NCBI GenBank assembly: GCA_017391465.1
Contig: JAFOYH010000044.1
Span: forward strand, 1-16,328
Direction: 5' to 3'
Origin: Lachnospiraceae bacterium
GTDB lineage: Bacteria > Bacillota_A > Clostridia > Lachnospirales > Lachnospiraceae
Length of the DNA stretch: 16,328 nt
The translations under genes were made by a program, and so were the position numbers. The notes under the pieces were generated by a model, which worked only from the letters and a program-made list of their open reading frames with translations, searched no databases and was not told where the DNA came from. Below, piece after piece: positions 13,878 through 16,328 of the stretch; position 1 is the first letter of the stretch, and every line of letters begins with the position of its first letter.

Positions 13878-13910
13878 ATATTAAGCTTGGAATAAATCCA
13901 AGCTTAATAT
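13878..13910. repeat. Perfect 14-bp inverted repeat in the purC-purF gap
   Basis: ATATTAAGCTTGGA (13878-13891) and TCCAAGCTTAATAT (13897-13910) form a perfect stem with a 5-base loop, about 8 bases before the purF ribosome binding site. No T-tract follows on the minus strand, so it is not a standard terminator. It may stabilise, process or set the translation level of the purF part of the message. Confidence 0.7.
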
Positions 13911-13911
13911 A

Positions 13912-13948
13912 TTATCTGTTTAAAATTATTCTTATCTGTTTAAAATTA
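13912..13948. repeat. 17-bp direct repeat duplicating the purC 3' end
   Basis: TTATCTGTTTAAAATTA occurs at 13912-13928 and again at 13932-13948, a 20-base period. The second copy contains the purC stop codon and the codons before it; the first copy is an untranslated echo downstream. It looks like a small tandem duplication. Confidence 0.8.
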
Positions 13949-14615
13949 AGTTTGTTAAATCTACTGGATCTACATAAACACCGTCTTTGAATACACGCAT
14001 GTTTCCAGAAGCGATTTCATCGATCAAGATAACTTCACCGTTATTGTAACCAAATTCAAATTTGATATCCCAAAGATCTAAACCGATTGTTTTAAGATCA
14101 TCTGCAACGATCTTTGTAATTTTAAGAGTCTGTTCTTTCATGCTTTCGAACATTTCCTGAGACATAACACCTAAAGCTGCTAAACCTTCAGATGTTACAA
14201 GTGGATCACCCTTTTCATCGTTTTTAAATGTACATTCAACATATCCACCTTCAAGAACTGTACCATCTGCAATATATTCACCATAACGACGGATAAAGCT
14301 GCCTGTTGCAACTAAACGGCAGATAACTTCTAAGCCATGGCCAAATACTGTTGCTGGAAGAACTTCCATTGTAGCTTCTTCAAGGTTAGCACCAACATAG
14401 TGAGTTTTGATGCCTGCTTCTTTTAATAATTCAAAATAGTGAATAGATGTTTCAAGATTTGCACGACCGATACCTTCGATTGTTAAACCAACAGAGTTTT
14501 CGCCTGGATCGAAAACACCATCTTTACCTGTACAATCATCTTTGAATTTTAAAAGAACATTACCATTTTCAAGTTTGTAAACGTCTTTTGTTTTTCCAAC
14601 GTAAATTTTTTCCAT
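13932..14615 (-). CDS. purC: SAICAR synthetase PurC, divergent short form
   Basis: Phosphoribosylaminoimidazole-succinocarboxamide synthase, the ATP-dependent ligation of aspartate to CAIR in IMP synthesis. The 227-residue product has the N-terminal [14 protein letters not shown] nucleotide-binding segment (5-18), a KDDCTGKDG segment, [18 protein letters not shown] (95-112) corresponding to the usual VVVRN..AGSL.KRxG region, and DIKFEFG plus [11 protein letters not shown] (197-207), where textbook PurC has DEISPDTCRLW. The differing signature suggests the clostridial subgroup of this family. GGGAGGA precedes the ATG by 8 bases. The gene has its own promoter and is followed by purF 72 bases later. 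Its last codons and stop are duplicated just downstream. Confidence 0.92.
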   Translation of the reverse strand: MEKIYVGKTKDVYKLENGNVLLKFKDDCTGKDGVFDPGENSVGLTIEGIGRANLETSIHYFELLKEAGIKTHYVGANLEEATMEVLPATVFGHGLEVICRLVATGSFIRRYGEYIADGTVLEGGYVECTFKNDEKGDPLVTSEGLAALGVMSQEMFESMKEQTLKITKIVADDLKTIGLDLWDIKFEFGYNNGEVILIDEIASGNMRVFKDGVYVDPVDLTNLILNR

Positions 14616-14693
14616 ATTAAATATCCTCCCGTTTCGTTCAAAACAAGTTTTTATAAGTTCTTATAATAAATATAAAAATAAAAGTTCAACTTA

Positions 14694-14723
14694 ATTATAT
14701 ATCAAAAAAAGTTTAATTGTAAA
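14694..14723 (-). promoter_or_regulatory. Sigma-A-type promoter of purC-purF
   Basis: On the minus strand: -35 TTTACA (14718-14723), an 18-base spacer and -10 TATAAT (14694-14699). The leader to purC is about 70 very AT-rich bases. I see no purine-riboswitch fold or clear PurR box in it. Confidence 0.65.
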
Positions 14724-14800
14724 GTGCCCAAAGCACATATATAAAAAGAAATCCAATAGAAATTTTTATTGATTTTTTCCGTATTTTTTACATTTTGCAC

Positions 14801-14826
14801 AAAAACAGCCCGCCAAATGGCGGGCT
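14801..14826 (-). terminator. Intrinsic terminator of fhs
   Basis: GC-rich 8-bp stem AGCCCGCC/GGCGGGCT (14807-14814 and 14819-14826) with a 4-base loop, followed on the minus strand by GTTTTTGTG. It lies about 40 bases after the fhs stop. The remaining AT-rich sequence to purC holds only the purC promoter. Confidence 0.92.
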
Positions 14827-14866
14827 ATAATTATGACTTATAAACGATTATTCACAGAGCTTAATT

Positions 14867-16328
14867 TTAGAATAATCCGGAAATAACACCATTTTCATCA
14901 ACGTCAATACGAACTGCAGATGGAACTTTTGGAAGACCTGGCATTGTCATGATTTCGCCTGTAAGGGCAACGATAAAGCCTGCACCTGCAGAAATCTTAA
15001 GGTTACGTACAGTAACTTCAAAGTCTGTTGGAGCACCAAGTTTTTTCTGGTCATCTGTTAAGCTGTACTGAGTCTTAGCAACACAGATTGGACAGTTACC
15101 AAAGCCAAGAGCTTCTAATTCTTTTGCCTGTTTCTGAGCCTGAGCTGTAAGAACAACACGTTTACCGCCGTAGATTTTCTGAACGATCTGGTTCAATTTA
15201 TCTTCAATGCTTCCTTCAAGTTCATAGGAGAAAGCAAAGTTTTCATTGGATTCTTCTGTAAGACGAAGAACTTCTTCTGCAAGTTTCTTTCCGCCTTCGC
15301 CGCCTTTAGCCCATACTTCAGAAAGTGCAACATTAACACCAAGTTCTTTACATTTTGCTTCAACAAGATCAAGTTCTGCTTTTGTATCTGTTGGGAATGC
15401 ATTGATTGCAACCACACATGGAAGGTGATATACATTTGTAATGTTGCTTACATGTTTAAGAAGGTTTGGAAGACCTTTTTCAAGTGCTTCTAAGTTTTCG
15501 TTATTAAGATCTGCTTTTGCAACGCCGCCGTTGTATTTAAGTGCACGAACTGTTGCTACGATAACAACTGCATTTGGTTTGATACCAGCCATACGGCATT
15601 TGATATCTAAGAATTTTTCTGCACCAAGGTCTGCACCGAAACCAGCTTCTGTGATTGTATAATCTGCTAATTTCATAGCCATACGTGTTGCTGTTACAGA
15701 GTTACATCCGTGAGCGATATTTGCGAATGGACCGCCGTGTACGATTGCAGGTACTTTTTCAAGTGTCTGTACAAGGTTTGGTTTTAAAGCATCTTTAAGA
15801 AGAGCTGCCATAGCACCATGTGCCTGAAGATCACCTGCTGTTACAGGTTTCTGTTCAGATGGTTTGCCATATGTGTATCCGATGATGATACGGGAAAGAC
15901 GTTCTTTCAAGTCTGTAATATCTTTTGCAAGACAAAGAACTGCCATGATTTCAGATGCAACTGTAATATCATAACCATCTTCACGTGGTGTGCCGTTTGG
16001 TTTTCCGCCAAGACCATCAACAACAAAACGAAGCTGACGGTCGTTCATATCTACACAACGTTTCCATGTGATTTTTCTTGGGTCAATATTTAATTCATTG
16101 CCCTGATAGATGTGGTTATCGATCATTGCTGCAAGAAGGTTGTTTGCTGCACCAATCGCATGGAAGTCACCTGTAAAATGAAGGTTGATATCTTCCATAG
16201 GAACAACCTGAGCGTAACCGCCGCCTGCTGCACCGCCTTTAACACCAAATACAGGTCCTAAAGATGGCTCACGAAGTGCTACCATAACATTTTTGCCAAG
16301 TGCCTGAAGACCATCTGCAAGACCGATG
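14867..16328 (-). CDS. fhs: Formate-tetrahydrofolate ligase, 5' end outside the window
   Basis: ATP-dependent ligation of formate to tetrahydrofolate, giving 10-formyl-tetrahydrofolate for purine synthesis and, in acetogens, the methyl branch of the Wood-Ljungdahl pathway. 486 residues are visible and the frame stays open to the window edge; the roughly 70 missing N-terminal residues would include the ATP-binding PTPAGEGKTT loop, given the usual 556. The visible part begins [12 protein letters not shown] and continues [47 protein letters not shown] and, near the C-terminus, [12 protein letters not shown]. The Met at 16285 is internal, not the start. Codon use is strongly biased (GAA, GTT, GGT), as in highly expressed genes. 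It lies upstream of purC-purF but is separated from them by a terminator and a promoter. Confidence 0.97.
   Translation of the reverse strand, partial: IGLADGLQALGKNVMVALREPSLGPVFGVKGGAAGGGYAQVVPMEDINLHFTGDFHAIGAANNLLAAMIDNHIYQGNELNIDPRKITWKRCVDMNDRQLRFVVDGLGGKPNGTPREDGYDITVASEIMAVLCLAKDITDLKERLSRIIIGYTYGKPSEQKPVTAGDLQAHGAMAALLKDALKPNLVQTLEKVPAIVHGGPFANIAHGCNSVTATRMAMKLADYTITEAGFGADLGAEKFLDIKCRMAGIKPNAVVIVATVRALKYNGGVAKADLNNENLEALEKGLPNLLKHVSNITNVYHLPCVVAINAFPTDTKAELDLVEAKCKELGVNVALSEVWAKGGEGGKKLAEEVLRLTEESNENFAFSYELEGSIEDKLNQIVQKIYGGKRVVLTAQAQKQAKELEALGFGNCPICVAKTQYSLTDDQKKLGAPTDFEVTVRNLKISAGAGFIVALTGEIMTMPGLPKVPSAVRIDVDENGVISGLF

Noticed and set aside
14616..14800. Possible purine riboswitch or PurR box upstream of purC.
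   Set aside because: No conserved three-way-junction core, loop-loop pair or CCGAAC-type box could be found; the stretch is simply AT-rich.
15193..16093. Several frames on both strands within fhs.
   Set aside because: All lie inside the conserved fhs frame and show no independent start signals.
1..16328. CRISPR arrays, insertion sequences, tRNA/rRNA genes, prophage or toxin-antitoxin modules.
   Set aside because: No regularly spaced repeats, transposase or integrase frames, cloverleaf sequences or paired small toxin/antitoxin frames are visible; gene content is ordinary core chromosome.

Overview
This AT-rich window reads as chromosomal DNA from an endospore-forming gut anaerobe of the Firmicutes, most likely a Lachnospiraceae-type Clostridium relative. 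The reasons are a bile salt hydrolase, a cotJ spore-coat operon, formate-tetrahydrofolate ligase, strong GGAGG-type ribosome binding sites and short intergenic regions with classic U-tailed hairpins. I see no mobile element, CRISPR array, tRNA or rRNA. The genus is not resolved from sequence alone.

Layout. 1-927 (-): bile salt hydrolase, 3' end cut off by the window edge. 1005-1536 (+): mscL with its own promoter and terminator. 1555-2682 (+): cotJA-cotJB-cotJC behind a sporulation-type promoter. 2691-4362 (+): a solitary HerA/DUF853-type ATPase. 4381-6306 (-): operon nth-bcp-sseB-like, divergent from a NUDIX hydrolase gene (6319-6910, +). 6922-7917 (-): free methionine-R-sulfoxide reductase followed by a membrane-anchored CxxC protein. 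7925-9995 (-): hpt plus an AzgA/PbuG-type purine permease. 10062-11079 (+): a YitT-type membrane protein behind a promoter that runs straight into a terminator-like hairpin. 11161-12397 (-): a 99-residue unknown gene then purine nucleoside phosphorylase. 12399-14723 (-): purC-purF. 14801-16328 (-): fhs, 5' end cut off by the window edge.

How the genes fit together. The right half is a nucleotide and one-carbon block: Fhs makes 10-formyl-tetrahydrofolate, PurC and the PurF-like protein belong to de novo IMP synthesis, and PNP, Hpt and the permease handle salvage and uptake. The middle is a repair and oxidant-defence block (Nth, Bcp, NUDIX, fRMsr, CxxC protein). The left end carries host-facing or stress functions (bile salt hydrolase, MscL, spore coat).

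The most notable observation is that the PurF-like protein has an intact phosphoribosyltransferase half but has lost every glutaminase residue I can align: Gly replaces the nucleophilic Cys2, and the Arg, Asn-Gly and Asp glutamine-binding positions are gone. It sits in an operon with a divergent short PurC. Other notable items are an MscL with a very short extracellular loop and a C-terminal zinc ribbon, the promoter-terminator unit before the yitT-like gene, and an exact 17-bp duplication of the purC 3' end.
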